Below the pieces are notes generated by a model. It worked only from the letters and a program-made list of their open reading frames with translations, was not told the origin of the DNA and ran no database searches. Shown piece after piece: positions 7,333-16,197 of a stretch of DNA of 41,695 bases. This stretch comes from Sphingobacteriales bacterium 46-32 (GTDB lineage: Bacteria > Bacteroidota > Bacteroidia > Chitinophagales > Chitinophagaceae). The first letter of the stretch is position 1. Every line of letters starts with the position of its first letter. The DNA lies in the NCBI GenBank assembly GCA_001898485.1, contig MKTY01000001.1, positions 1 to 41,695 on the forward strand, in the 5' to 3' direction. A program made the position numbers and the translations under genes.

Positions 7333-8610
7333 TTATTCGTACCTCAACGCTTCAATGGGATTGAGGCGCCCCGCCTTGTATGCGGGATACACACCAGCAG
7401 CCAGCCCTACAATACTGCATATAAGAATACCTCCCAGTACCCAGTTCCAGGGTACTACAAAACCGGTAGCAAGCACCAGCGAGAACACATTCCCCACAAA
7501 TACTCCCAGTATGATGCCAAACAGGGCACCCATTACACTAATCAGCACGGCCTCGAGCAGAAACTGGCGGCGTACCATATTACTTTTTCCCCCGATAGCT
7601 TTTACCAGCCCCACTTCCTTGGTACGCTCCGATACCGACACGAGCATGATATTCATTAAGCCAATAGCCGCTCCTATAAGGGTTATAAACCCGATCACAG
7701 TAGCGGAAATGGTGAGAAAGCCCAGACTGTTCATCGCCTTCTCCGCTACACTATCGCTGCGATCCAGCACAAAGTTGCTTTCCTCGGTAGTAGTAAGCCG
7801 CCGGATAGGACGAAAAGCAGCCTCTGCCTCTCCCATCGCCACATTCATCTGGCGGATATCATCTATCAGCACCGCCACCACATAGGAGTTGCTGGTAGTG
7901 AAATTGCGCTCAATATTGGTATAACTGGTGACCACGAGGTTGTCGCGGCTAAACCCAAGAGTAGAACCCCGGCTGCCCAGTACCCCCAGCACCCGGTAAG
8001 GAATATTGTTGACCCGCACAAACTTGTTGGTAGCCATATTGGGGTCCTGCTTAAACAGGCGACTGGCCACATCGTACCCCAGCAGGCATACATTGCCCCC
8101 GTTGAGCACCTCTCCCCTGGTGATATTCCGCCCGTCAGCCAGCTTAAAACCATTCATGAGCATATAATTCTCATCACCACCCATGATCATCACATTGGGA
8201 CTGGTCTTCCTGTCTTCGTAAGACACGATGGTATTGCGGTTGCCAAAAATGGAAATACTGGTAGTGGCGGGATATTTATAATGCTGAATAAACAGCTCTG
8301 CTTCGTCTTTGGAGATGGGCTTGTCGAGATTCGATTTCTTCTCGCGGCGATTGCTGCGTTTGGTAAGTTTTACTTCGCCATTGCCACCACCGCCAAAACG
8401 TATATTACGGGATTTATAGCGTATGGTAAACGCATTGGCCCCCATGGTGGAAAAGCTCTCGGAAAACTTTTGATTCATGGCCTTGATGGCGGTGATAATA
8501 CCCACCAGCGCCATAATGCCGAATGCGATAATGGCCACAGTAAGGCCGGTGCGCAATTTATTTGCACGCACGGTACGCCAGGCCAGCATAAAAACATCAC
8601 TAAACTTCAT
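7333..8610 (-). CDS. ABC transporter permease, MacB/FtsX type
   Basis: The 425-residue membrane protein has the MacB layout: an amphipathic N-terminus (FMLAWRTVRANKLRTGLTVA), one membrane helix (about 22-44), a large periplasmic MacB_PCD domain (about 50-270), then three helices in an FtsX domain (about 295-420) ending PIEALRYE. The SERTKEVGLVKAIGG segment is the coupling region typical of the family. Such permeases work with an ATPase in mechanotransmission or export across the periplasm, but no ATPase gene is adjacent. It lies 59 bases after nuoN on the same strand and may be cotranscribed with complex I. The substrate is unknown. A terminator-like hairpin follows. Confidence 0.88.
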   Translation of the reverse strand: MKFSDVFMLAWRTVRANKLRTGLTVAIIAFGIMALVGIITAIKAMNQKFSESFSTMGANAFTIRYKSRNIRFGGGGNGEVKLTKRSNRREKKSNLDKPISKDEAELFIQHYKYPATTSISIFGNRNTIVSYEDRKTSPNVMIMGGDENYMLMNGFKLADGRNITRGEVLNGGNVCLLGYDVASRLFKQDPNMATNKFVRVNNIPYRVLGVLGSRGSTLGFSRDNLVVTSYTNIERNFTTSNSYVVAVLIDDIRQMNVAMGEAEAAFRPIRRLTTTEESNFVLDRSDSVAEKAMNSLGFLTISATVIGFITLIGAAIGLMNIMLVSVSERTKEVGLVKAIGGKSNMVRRQFLLEAVLISVMGALFGIILGVFVGNVFSLVLATGFVVPWNWVLGGILICSIVGLAAGVYPAYKAGRLNPIEALRYE

Positions 8611-8669
8611 TACGTCCCCAAATTAGCGAAAGTATCGGGAACACAAATATTCTGTGGATGAACGGCAGG

Positions 8670-10043
8670 TTAAAAATAGAGCCAGTAGAGGATAAGCTCT
8701 GGTGCAACACCCAGGACAATGATCAGCGCAGCCAGCACTACCAGGGCTGTTTTGAACCCGGCAGAAACAGTCACATTGGCTTCACCTTCCTTGAAATACA
8801 TGGCCTGGATAACCCGGAAATAATAATAGACACTGACTGCGGCCATCAGCACGGCAAAGATCACCAGCCAGAACTGGGTGCCCGCTGCCATGGCAGCCTT
8901 CAGCATATAGAACTTGGCCAGGAAACCCGCTGTGAGCGGTATACCTGCCAGCGAAAGAAGGCAGATGGTAAGCACAGCTGCCACAAGCGGCTGGCGACGG
9001 GCCAGGCCATTGAAGCCTTCGAATGTATAATCGTTCATCCGGCCCAGCACGGCAAAGATGCCGATAGTAGCCAGGCTGTAGGCAACCGAATACAGCAGGA
9101 TACCCTCACGCGCATCCTGGTTCATGGCAAAGAGAGCCAGCAGCATAAAGCCGGCCTGCGCAATACTGGAGTAGGCCAGCATACGCTTCACACTCTGCTG
9201 GAATACTGCGGTAATATTTCCGATAAACAATGTTGCCGCAGCCAACACCGCTACCCAGAACTGCCATTTGGGTGCCATGCCACCAAACGTATCGCCAAAC
9301 AAACGGATAAACCCTATGAATACAGCCGCCTTTACAATAGTGGCCATAAACGCAGTGAATACAGTAGGCGCTCCATCATATACATCTGGCGTCCAGAAAT
9401 GGAAGGGCGCTGCCGATACCTTAAACGACATGGAAAACAGCAGCAACAGCATACCGGCAATAGCCAGCAACTCGGGCTGCTCACTCAAACCGAGCTTCAT
9501 TTTAGCCACATCAAAAGTGCCGGTGGCACCATAGATCAGCGCAATACCCATCAGCATAAGGCCCGTAGAAAAAGAACCGGTGAGCAGGTATTTCAACGAA
9601 GCCTCATTGCTCTTGAGGTTACGTTTATCACTACCCGTAAGAATATACAGCGGAATAGAAATGATCTCTATACCCAGGAAAAGAATGAGCAGTGACTTGA
9701 AAGAAGTCACCAGCACAATACCACAAAGAATAAAAAACAGTAAGGCAAAATACTCGGCATAATACCCACCCACTTTTTCCATGTCACGTGCCGACAGGAT
9801 AAAATAGAATAACATGGCTCCGATGATCACGGATACAAACAGCAACGAGAAGTGGTCAAACTCCATCATGCCATGCAGGTTCACATTAAAGAAATGTGTG
9901 CCATTCATCTCCAGCACATTTGACAGCAGCACCAGCACCAGTCCACCGATGGCGATACCCCTCACCCCACTCTTTTGTTTCAGCAGAATCCCGCTGAACA
10001 TCATGATCACACCTAAAATTGCCGATATAATTAATGCGTTCAT
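8670..10043 (-). CDS. nuoN: NADH-quinone oxidoreductase subunit N
   Basis: Antiporter-like membrane subunit of complex I that forms one of the proton-translocating channels in the inner membrane. The 457-residue protein has about 14 hydrophobic segments and the family's proton-antiporter core (LKYLLTGSFSTGLMLMGIA; KVSAAPFHFWTPDVYDGAP; RMLAYSSIAQAGFMLLA). The conserved glutamate and lysines lie in LFLGIEIISIPLY and the PFHFW region. It is the last nuo gene, 16 bases after nuoM. Length is normal for Bacteroidota. Start ATG at 10041-10043. Confidence 0.95.
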   Translation of the reverse strand: MNALIISAILGVIMMFSGILLKQKSGVRGIAIGGLVLVLLSNVLEMNGTHFFNVNLHGMMEFDHFSLLFVSVIIGAMLFYFILSARDMEKVGGYYAEYFALLFFILCGIVLVTSFKSLLILFLGIEIISIPLYILTGSDKRNLKSNEASLKYLLTGSFSTGLMLMGIALIYGATGTFDVAKMKLGLSEQPELLAIAGMLLLLFSMSFKVSAAPFHFWTPDVYDGAPTVFTAFMATIVKAAVFIGFIRLFGDTFGGMAPKWQFWVAVLAAATLFIGNITAVFQQSVKRMLAYSSIAQAGFMLLALFAMNQDAREGILLYSVAYSLATIGIFAVLGRMNDYTFEGFNGLARRQPLVAAVLTICLLSLAGIPLTAGFLAKFYMLKAAMAAGTQFWLVIFAVLMAAVSVYYYFRVIQAMYFKEGEANVTVSAGFKTALVVLAALIIVLGVAPELILYWLYF

Positions 10044-10059
10044 ATTGCTATTCGCTTAC

Positions 10060-11532
10060 TTATTTAGTAGAAACAGAGTTCGTTACTGCTTTAATGATAG
10101 AAGCACTTACATCCTGTGTGAGGTCCAGCATAGGCTGGGGATTCACACCAAACCAGAAAATGAGTGCTACTATTACTACCAGCGCCAGTTTTTCGTTGAT
10201 CTGCAGATCAATCGCAGTGGTTACACGCGGTCCGGGTTCACCATAAAATGTCTTACGCATCAGGTTGAGCGTATACACGGCTGCAAAAATGATACAGAGA
10301 CCCGCAGCCACGGTAAACCATGCCGCAAACTTTGTATTGGCACTGTTGAAAATGCCGGTAAACATCAGAAACTCGCCCACAAATGCGTTGGTCAGTGGCA
10401 GGGCGATATTGGCAAGAGCAACAATCAGGAAGAGAATGGCCATTGCCGGCGCTTTCTGCGCCAACCCGCCCAGCTCCGATATTTTGCGTGTGCCGTACTG
10501 GCGTTCTATTACTTCTACCACCATCCACATACCAATGATGTTGATGCCATGGCTGAACATCTGGATCATCACCCCCTGCATGGCCGTTTCATTGATCGCG
10601 AAAATAGCTGCTGCCATGAGGCCAATGTGGGCAATAGAACTATACGCTACAAGGCGTTTGATATCATCCTGGCGGATGGCAATCAGCGATGCATAGATCA
10701 TACCTATGATAGCCAGCGTCATTATATTATCACCCAGCTGAAAAGCCGAAAAAGGAATGACCGGCAACAACCAGCGCAGCAAACCAAATACACCCATTTT
10801 TACCATTACACCACTCAGTACCATGGTCACCGCAGTAGGCGATTGCTCATAAGTATCGGGCTGCCATGTATGGAAAGGAAATATCGGCATCTTGATCCCA
10901 AACGCCACTACAAAAGCTACAAACAGCCAAATCTGCTCATTGGGTTTCAGTAATACATGTGTGAAAGATGACAGGGCAAAGCTTCTGTCTGCTGTCTGTG
11001 AATAGATATACAGGATGGCCACCAGCATAAGCAGTGAGCCAACAAATGTGTAAATGAAAAACTTAAACGTAACGGCTATTCTCTTTTCACCACCCCATTG
11101 CGAGCAAAGGAAGTAAACAGGAATAAGTGCCAGCTCCCAAAAGAAATAGAACAGCAAAGCATCTGCAGCCAGGAATACCCCCATGAGGCCGGCCTGCGAA
11201 AGCAGCATCAATGCAAAAAAACTGGTTGCCCTGCTGTAAGTAGCCTTCCAGGTAGAAAGCAGTATCAGCGGAAATGCCACAGCTGTGAGCAGGCAGAGCA
11301 ACTGGCCCATACCATCTAGCTTCAGTGAAAAGCTGCTGCCCAGTGAGCCCAGCCATTGTGACTCATGCGCCAGGTACTCCGGCTTATTCAAAACGGTCAG
11401 CCCCAGCAGGGATACCGCCAGCGTAACAATGGAGGAGAACAAAGCCCAGGCGCGCACTGTTTTTTCGTCGCGGAAAAAAAATGCAGCCAATCCTGTAAGC
11501 AGCGGGATCAATATCAATAATAAAGTGATCAT
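10060..11532 (-). CDS. nuoM: NADH-quinone oxidoreductase subunit M
   Basis: Antiporter-like proton-pumping subunit of complex I. The 490-residue protein carries the typical motifs FFWELALIPVYFL (with the conserved channel glutamate), KMPIFPFHTWQPDTYEQSP and RLVAYSSIAHIGLM, spread over about 14 membrane helices. It lies between nuoL and nuoN with gaps of 20 and 16 bases, so the three antiporter-like subunits are tightly linked in the order L-M-N. Start ATG at 11530-11532. No unusual residues were noticed. Confidence 0.96.
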   Translation of the reverse strand: MITLLLILIPLLTGLAAFFFRDEKTVRAWALFSSIVTLAVSLLGLTVLNKPEYLAHESQWLGSLGSSFSLKLDGMGQLLCLLTAVAFPLILLSTWKATYSRATSFFALMLLSQAGLMGVFLAADALLFYFFWELALIPVYFLCSQWGGEKRIAVTFKFFIYTFVGSLLMLVAILYIYSQTADRSFALSSFTHVLLKPNEQIWLFVAFVVAFGIKMPIFPFHTWQPDTYEQSPTAVTMVLSGVMVKMGVFGLLRWLLPVIPFSAFQLGDNIMTLAIIGMIYASLIAIRQDDIKRLVAYSSIAHIGLMAAAIFAINETAMQGVMIQMFSHGINIIGMWMVVEVIERQYGTRKISELGGLAQKAPAMAILFLIVALANIALPLTNAFVGEFLMFTGIFNSANTKFAAWFTVAAGLCIIFAAVYTLNLMRKTFYGEPGPRVTTAIDLQINEKLALVVIVALIFWFGVNPQPMLDLTQDVSASIIKAVTNSVSTK

Positions 11533-11552
11533 AATAATTGCCGACTACCTGT

Positions 11553-13463
11553 TTATTTTCTCAGGAAAAATTGAATTACAAATACCAGCAGTATGCTCAG
11601 CACCATCAACAGCACATAGCTACCCACCTGCCCGCTCTGCAGCAGACGCAGCTGACGGCTGCTGTAGCTCACCAGGCGACCCACTCCGTTGACCAGGCCA
11701 TCTACTACCAGTTTCTCAAAAATATTATTGAAGAAACCGCCCAGCTTAGCCAGGGGATTCACAATTGCTTTTTCATACAGCTCATCCACATACCATTTGT
11801 TGGCCAGCACTTTTCCAAAACCTGTTGCCTCTCCGGTATCTGGTTTGCGGCTAAACTTGTTCCAGGCAAAGAATACCACTCCAATAATCAGTGCAGATGA
11901 CACACCCGTAAGTATCCATTCTGTGCTGTGACTTACCTCATGTACCGGCAGCAGTTTGGCAGAAGGTGCTACAATGGGTTGCAGAAACTCAGCCAGCTTA
12001 TGACCGCCATGCATCATAAACTCCGGAATACCGATAAAACCTCCGATCACCGACAATACAGCCAGTACAACCAGGGGGATGGTAATAGCCGAAGGACTTT
12101 CATGCAAATGATGCTCCTGCTCATGTGTGCCGCGGAAACTGCCCCGGAACGTAGTAGCATAGAGCCGGAACATATAGAAAGCCGTCAGCAATGCGGTGAA
12201 AAGACCCACAGCATAGATCACCGGGCTTTTGCCAAATGCACTGGCCAGGATCTCGTCTTTGGAGAAAAAGCCGGAGAACAAAGGAATACCGGCAATAGCC
12301 AGACAGCCCAGCAGAAAGGTAATATGCGTCACCTTCATGTATTTGTTCAATCCACCCATCTTCCGGATATCCTGCTCACCCCCCATGGCATGAATCACAC
12401 TACCACTACCCAGGAAGAGCAGGGCTTTGAAGAAAGCGTGTGTCATAACATGAAATACAGCTGCTACATAAGCACCTGTACCCAGGGCAAGGAACATATA
12501 ACCCAGCTGGCTCACGGTGGAGTAGGCCAGCACTTTCTTGATATCGTTTTGTTTGAGCGCTATTGTTGCTGCCAGCAACGCAGTAGCCAGGCCCACATAC
12601 GTGATAATGTTGAGCGTGAGCGGTGACATACTGTAGAGCACATTGCTGCGGGCAATCATATAGATACCGGCAGTCACCATGGTAGCAGCGTGGATCAGGG
12701 CCGACACGGGCGTGGGGCCGGCCATGGCATCGGGCAACCAGGTGTACAGGGGAATCTGCGCACTCTTACCGGTAGCACCGATAAAGAGCAGGATTGTAAT
12801 GCCTGTAATATCAGTTGTAGTGAACTTGCTTCCTTCTGTTGCCGCGGCAATCACTTCACTATACCCCACACTCCCTACTTTACCAATGATCCAGAAAATA
12901 GCGATCAGGAAAGCCAGGTCACCAATACGGTTCATGATAAAAGCCTTATTGGCCGCCTTGTTATACTCCGGATTTTTGAACCAGAAACCGATGAGCAGGT
13001 AAGAGCAGAGTCCCACACCTTCCCAGCCGATGAACATGATCACATAGTTGGCGCCCATGACCAGCAGCAGCATCGAAAACACGAAGAGGTTGAGATAGGC
13101 AAAATAGCGGCCAAAATGTTCGGTCTTCTCCTCGTGCATGTAAGAGGTAGAGTACACGTGAATCAGGAAACCCACGCCGGTAATAATAAGCAGGAAGATC
13201 GAAGACAACTGGTCAATCTGGAAGGCAAAAGGAATATTGACAGCGCCCGCCCTGATAAAGCTGAAATAATTCAATGTATCGGTGTTGCCTCCTTTTACCT
13301 GGAAAAAGATCAGCAGGCTCACTACGAAGGAAGCCAGGATGGCTCCGCTGCCAATGATGCCGATCATTGATTTTGACAAGGATTTTCTTCCCAGGCCATT
13401 GATCAGAAAACCGATCAGCGGGAAAAGCGGTACCAGGTAAGCCAGTTCTAAAATGTTCTTCAT
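11553..13463 (-). CDS. nuoL: NADH-quinone oxidoreductase subunit L
   Basis: The distal antiporter-like subunit of complex I, which has a long lateral helix that clamps the membrane arm. The 636-residue product has the expected length, with MFIGWEGVGLCSYLLIGFW (channel glutamate), LPDAMAGPTPVSALIHAATM and KKVLAYSTVSQLGYMFLA. A C-terminal region from about 500 onward has an amphipathic stretch and a final membrane helix near the end, consistent with the lateral helix. It lies 49 bases after nuoK and 20 before nuoM. Start ATG at 13461-13463. Confidence 0.97.
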   Translation of the reverse strand: MKNILELAYLVPLFPLIGFLINGLGRKSLSKSMIGIIGSGAILASFVVSLLIFFQVKGGNTDTLNYFSFIRAGAVNIPFAFQIDQLSSIFLLIITGVGFLIHVYSTSYMHEEKTEHFGRYFAYLNLFVFSMLLLVMGANYVIMFIGWEGVGLCSYLLIGFWFKNPEYNKAANKAFIMNRIGDLAFLIAIFWIIGKVGSVGYSEVIAAATEGSKFTTTDITGITILLFIGATGKSAQIPLYTWLPDAMAGPTPVSALIHAATMVTAGIYMIARSNVLYSMSPLTLNIITYVGLATALLAATIALKQNDIKKVLAYSTVSQLGYMFLALGTGAYVAAVFHVMTHAFFKALLFLGSGSVIHAMGGEQDIRKMGGLNKYMKVTHITFLLGCLAIAGIPLFSGFFSKDEILASAFGKSPVIYAVGLFTALLTAFYMFRLYATTFRGSFRGTHEQEHHLHESPSAITIPLVVLAVLSVIGGFIGIPEFMMHGGHKLAEFLQPIVAPSAKLLPVHEVSHSTEWILTGVSSALIIGVVFFAWNKFSRKPDTGEATGFGKVLANKWYVDELYEKAIVNPLAKLGGFFNNIFEKLVVDGLVNGVGRLVSYSSRQLRLLQSGQVGSYVLLMVLSILLVFVIQFFLRK

Positions 13464-13512
13464 AAATCCCCTCCAAACCTGCTCAACACAGGTTTTTGAA
13501 GTTTCTTATTAA

Positions 13513-13848
13513 TTAATGTTTTAAGCGATTCAGGAAATTGACATCTACTGAATGAATATTCCTGTACATCATCACAATAATGGCCAGTCCCACACTTACC
13601 TCGGCTGCCGCCACTACCATAATGAAGAATACAAACAACTGCCCGTCTGTACCCACCGTAGCTGCATCGGGCAGAGCCGCTGCTGCAGCGCTGTGCATTT
13701 TGGAGAATGCGACCAGCAGCAGGTTCACTGCATTCAGCATAAGCTCGATGCACATAAAAATGATGATCGCATTGCGGCGGGTTAGTACACCGGCAATACC
13801 GATGCAAAACAGGGCGATGGACAGAAATATGTAATAATTTATTGGCAT
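13513..13848 (-). CDS. nuoK: NADH-quinone oxidoreductase subunit K
   Basis: Small three-helix membrane subunit of complex I. The 111-residue protein contains the signature [20 protein letters not shown], whose glutamate in the second helix is essential for proton transfer in the family, and the third helix [19 protein letters not shown] with a second conserved glutamate. A short Ala-rich insert ([12 protein letters not shown]) sits in the loop between helices 2 and 3. It follows nuoJ by 44 bases and precedes nuoL by 49. Start ATG at 13846-13848. Confidence 0.95.
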   Translation of the reverse strand: MPINYYIFLSIALFCIGIAGVLTRRNAIIIFMCIELMLNAVNLLLVAFSKMHSAAAAALPDAATVGTDGQLFVFFIMVVAAAEVSVGLAIIVMMYRNIHSVDVNFLNRLKH

Positions 13849-13892
13849 TTGCAGATAATGATTTCAGTTATCAATTGATTTGCCTTTCCGGA

Positions 13893-14393
13893 TTAATCTT
13901 TTTTACCAATCACCACAGCGCCTATCATAGCGCTCAGAAACAGGATACTGCTGATCTCAAAGGGTACTACATAATTGGTAAACAATTCGCGGCCCAGGTT
14001 TTTGATCAGCCCGATTTCGCCCACACCCACCTGTACCGATTTGCTGCTCACTTCCGTGCTGCGCAGCGCAGCTACCAGTACCAGCAATAAACATCCGCCG
14101 GAAATGGCTCCTGCAAATTTGATCCAGCGGCCACGGGTAGGTTCTGCATTCTTATTAAGATTCATGAGCATGATCACAAACAGAAACAATACCATGATAG
14201 CACCTGCATATACGATGATATTCACGATTGCCAGAAACTGTGCATTCAGCAGTATATAGTGACCTGAAATGGAAAAGAAAGTGAGGATCAGCCACAGCAC
14301 ACTGTAAACGGGATTTCTGCTGGTTACGACCATCATGGCACCAAACAGTGCTGTTACCGAAAGCAGCCAGAATAGTATTTGTGTAATATTCAT
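13893..14393 (-). CDS. nuoJ: NADH-quinone oxidoreductase subunit J
   Basis: Five-helix membrane subunit of complex I next to NuoK. The product from the ATG at 14391-14393 (MNITQILFW) is 166 residues. An upstream TTG could add 7 residues, but an ATG behind an AT-rich leader is preferred. Conserved family features are NPVYSVLWLILTF in the first part and VNIIVYAGAIMVLFLFVIML in the third helix, the segment that undergoes the pi-bulge transition in known structures. It lies between nuoI and nuoK, with 101 bases to nuoI that contain further CCTTT-type words. Confidence 0.94.
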   Translation of the reverse strand: MNITQILFWLLSVTALFGAMMVVTSRNPVYSVLWLILTFFSISGHYILLNAQFLAIVNIIVYAGAIMVLFLFVIMLMNLNKNAEPTRGRWIKFAGAISGGCLLLVLVAALRSTEVSSKSVQVGVGEIGLIKNLGRELFTNYVVPFEISSILFLSAMIGAVVIGKKD

Positions 14394-14494
14394 TTCTCTT
14401 AAGCTGTTGAACAATGCTACCGGTTATCACCGGCTTTATCTGTCAATTCAAATATTTTACTATTAACCTTTACCCTTTGACCATTCACCTTTTC

Positions 14495-15025
14495 TCAGGC
14501 TTCTCCCTTCGCCTTCCTGTATCCTTCGGGATCAGTTTTAGGATCGGGAATAAGCAAATCTGTTTTCTTATAAATGAAACCCTGGCGGCCATAGTTGGCC
14601 GGGGCAAAAGTCTGTGACAGATAAATTGCATCTTTAGGACAGGCCTCTTCGCAATAGCCACAGAAGATGCAACGCAGCATGTTGATCTCATATTTAGCTG
14701 CATATTTTTCTTCGCGGTACAGATTCTCTTCACCGGGCTGACGCTCGGCAGCTTCCATGGTAATGGCTTCTGCGGGGCAGGCTACGGCACAAAGACCGCA
14801 GGCTGTGCAGCGCTCACGTCCTTCTTCATCACGATTGAGGATATGCAGTCCGCGAAACACTTTGGAAAAACTGCGTTTTTCTTCGGGGTATTTGATGGTA
14901 GCCTTACGCTTGAAAAGGTGCGAAAGGGTTATCATCATCCCCTTGAAAATATTCCACAGATAGATTCGCTCCAGCCAGGTCATTGGCTTGCGGTCTACCG
15001 GTTTTGCTCTCGATGTCAGTTGCAT
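14495..15025 (-). CDS. nuoI: NADH-quinone oxidoreductase subunit I
   Basis: Peripheral complex I subunit with two 4Fe-4S clusters (N6a and N6b) that pass electrons to NuoB. The 176-residue protein has two ferredoxin motifs: C73, C76, C79, C83 (CTACGLCAVACP) and C119, C122, C125, C129 (CIFCGYCEEACP). Both are complete. The N-terminus carries an amphipathic membrane-associated stretch (LWNIFKGMMITLSHLFKR). It follows nuoH after 103 bases that include a TATATTTG box, so the I-J-K-L-M-N part may have an internal promoter. Start ATG at 15023-15025. Confidence 0.96.
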   Translation of the reverse strand: MQLTSRAKPVDRKPMTWLERIYLWNIFKGMMITLSHLFKRKATIKYPEEKRSFSKVFRGLHILNRDEEGRERCTACGLCAVACPAEAITMEAAERQPGEENLYREEKYAAKYEINMLRCIFCGYCEEACPKDAIYLSQTFAPANYGRQGFIYKKTDLLIPDPKTDPEGYRKAKGEA

Positions 15026-15060
15026 ATTTTAATCCGCTTACGCGTTTTTTTTAATTTTCG

Positions 15061-15068
15061 CAAATATA
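15061..15068 (-). promoter_or_regulatory. Possible internal promoter upstream of nuoI (TATATTTG)
   Basis: On the minus strand TATATTTG matches the TAnnTTTG -7 consensus, 35 bases before the nuoI start. No good -33 element is visible. The site may give the distal nuo genes their own transcription. Confidence 0.4.
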
Positions 15069-15128
15069 TACCCTCTGTGTGCATTTAGCAGGCTAAGCTG
15101 CACGATAATCATAAAGGTTATACTCCTT

Positions 15129-16187
15129 TTATTTTTTCAACCACAGCACTATTGCTGCAGTAATCACCATGTTGAAAAGAGCCAGTGGTATCAGACGGGC
15201 CCAACCCAGTTTCATCAGCTGATCGTAACGGAACCGCGGGATGGTCCAGCGAATCCACATAAACACAAAGACAAACAGGAAGGCCTTGGCCAGCAGCACG
15301 GCAAAGCCGATCAATGCCAGCAGGTTCTGGTTTATATCCCAGTTTGCTTCGTTTACAAACGGAATATCATAGCCGCCAAAATACAAGGTAGCCATTACCA
15401 CACCGCTGATAAACATATTGATGTATTCAGCAAAAAGATAGAAACCCAGTTTCATGGACGAATACTCCTGGTGATAACCAAAGTTGAGCTCATTCTCTGC
15501 TTCGGGCAGGTCAAACGGTGTACGGTTACACTCTGCCAGTGCACAGATGAAGAAGATCAGGAAACCCAGCGGCTGGTACCAGATATGCCAGTTGAAAAAG
15601 CCCTCACCCACCTGGTTGGCTACAATAGAACTCATTTTCAGATCGCCCACCAGCATCAGTACTGCCAGCAGTGAAAGGCCCATAGGCAACTCATAGGACA
15701 CCATCTGTGAAGCGCCACGGATAGCGGCCAGCAGAGAGAATTTGTTATTGGAAGCCCATCCACCGATCATGATGCCGTAAACACCAATACTCACCACGCC
15801 AAAGATGTAGAGAATACCAATGTTGATATCGGCTACCTGCAGCGGCACATCGCGGCCGGCAATATGCAGTGGACGGCCCCAGGGAATCACGGCACTGGTG
15901 AGCAGTGCGGTGACCATCGCCAGTATCGGACCGAGTATGAAGAGGAATTTGGAAGATATCAGCGGAATGATCTCTTCTTTAAAAAACAGTTTACCACCAT
16001 CGGCCAGCGGTTGCAGCAAACCAAAGGGACCGGCGCGGTTGGGACCAATGCGGTCCTGCAGCCAGGCAGCTACCTTACGCTCACCATATGTGGCATACAT
16101 GGCTACCACCATAGAAAGTGAAACGATGAATCCCACCAGCAGGAATTTTTCCAAAATAAATATCCAGTCTATCGCTAATAAATACAT
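15129..16187 (-). CDS. nuoH: NADH-quinone oxidoreductase subunit H
   Basis: Membrane subunit of complex I that forms the quinone chamber with NuoB and NuoD and links the peripheral and membrane arms. The 352-residue product starts at the ATG at 16185-16187 (MYLLAIDWIF). A longer frame would overlap nuoG by 38 bases and add a non-hydrophobic 16-residue lead, so the shorter start is chosen. It has eight hydrophobic helices and the conserved cytoplasmic loop motifs DRIGPNRAGPFGLLQPLADG and LPEAENELNFGYHQEYSSMK, with the acidic residues involved in proton coupling. It follows nuoG by 10 bases. Confidence 0.95.
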   Translation of the reverse strand: MYLLAIDWIFILEKFLLVGFIVSLSMVVAMYATYGERKVAAWLQDRIGPNRAGPFGLLQPLADGGKLFFKEEIIPLISSKFLFILGPILAMVTALLTSAVIPWGRPLHIAGRDVPLQVADINIGILYIFGVVSIGVYGIMIGGWASNNKFSLLAAIRGASQMVSYELPMGLSLLAVLMLVGDLKMSSIVANQVGEGFFNWHIWYQPLGFLIFFICALAECNRTPFDLPEAENELNFGYHQEYSSMKLGFYLFAEYINMFISGVVMATLYFGGYDIPFVNEANWDINQNLLALIGFAVLLAKAFLFVFVFMWIRWTIPRFRYDQLMKLGWARLIPLALFNMVITAAIVLWLKK

Positions 16188-16197
16188 ACTGCTGTTA

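Noticed and set aside
8658-9695. Long plus-strand open frame (345 codons) opposite nuoN
   Set aside because: It is rich in His, Gln and Arg as expected for the antisense of a membrane protein; no family resemblance.
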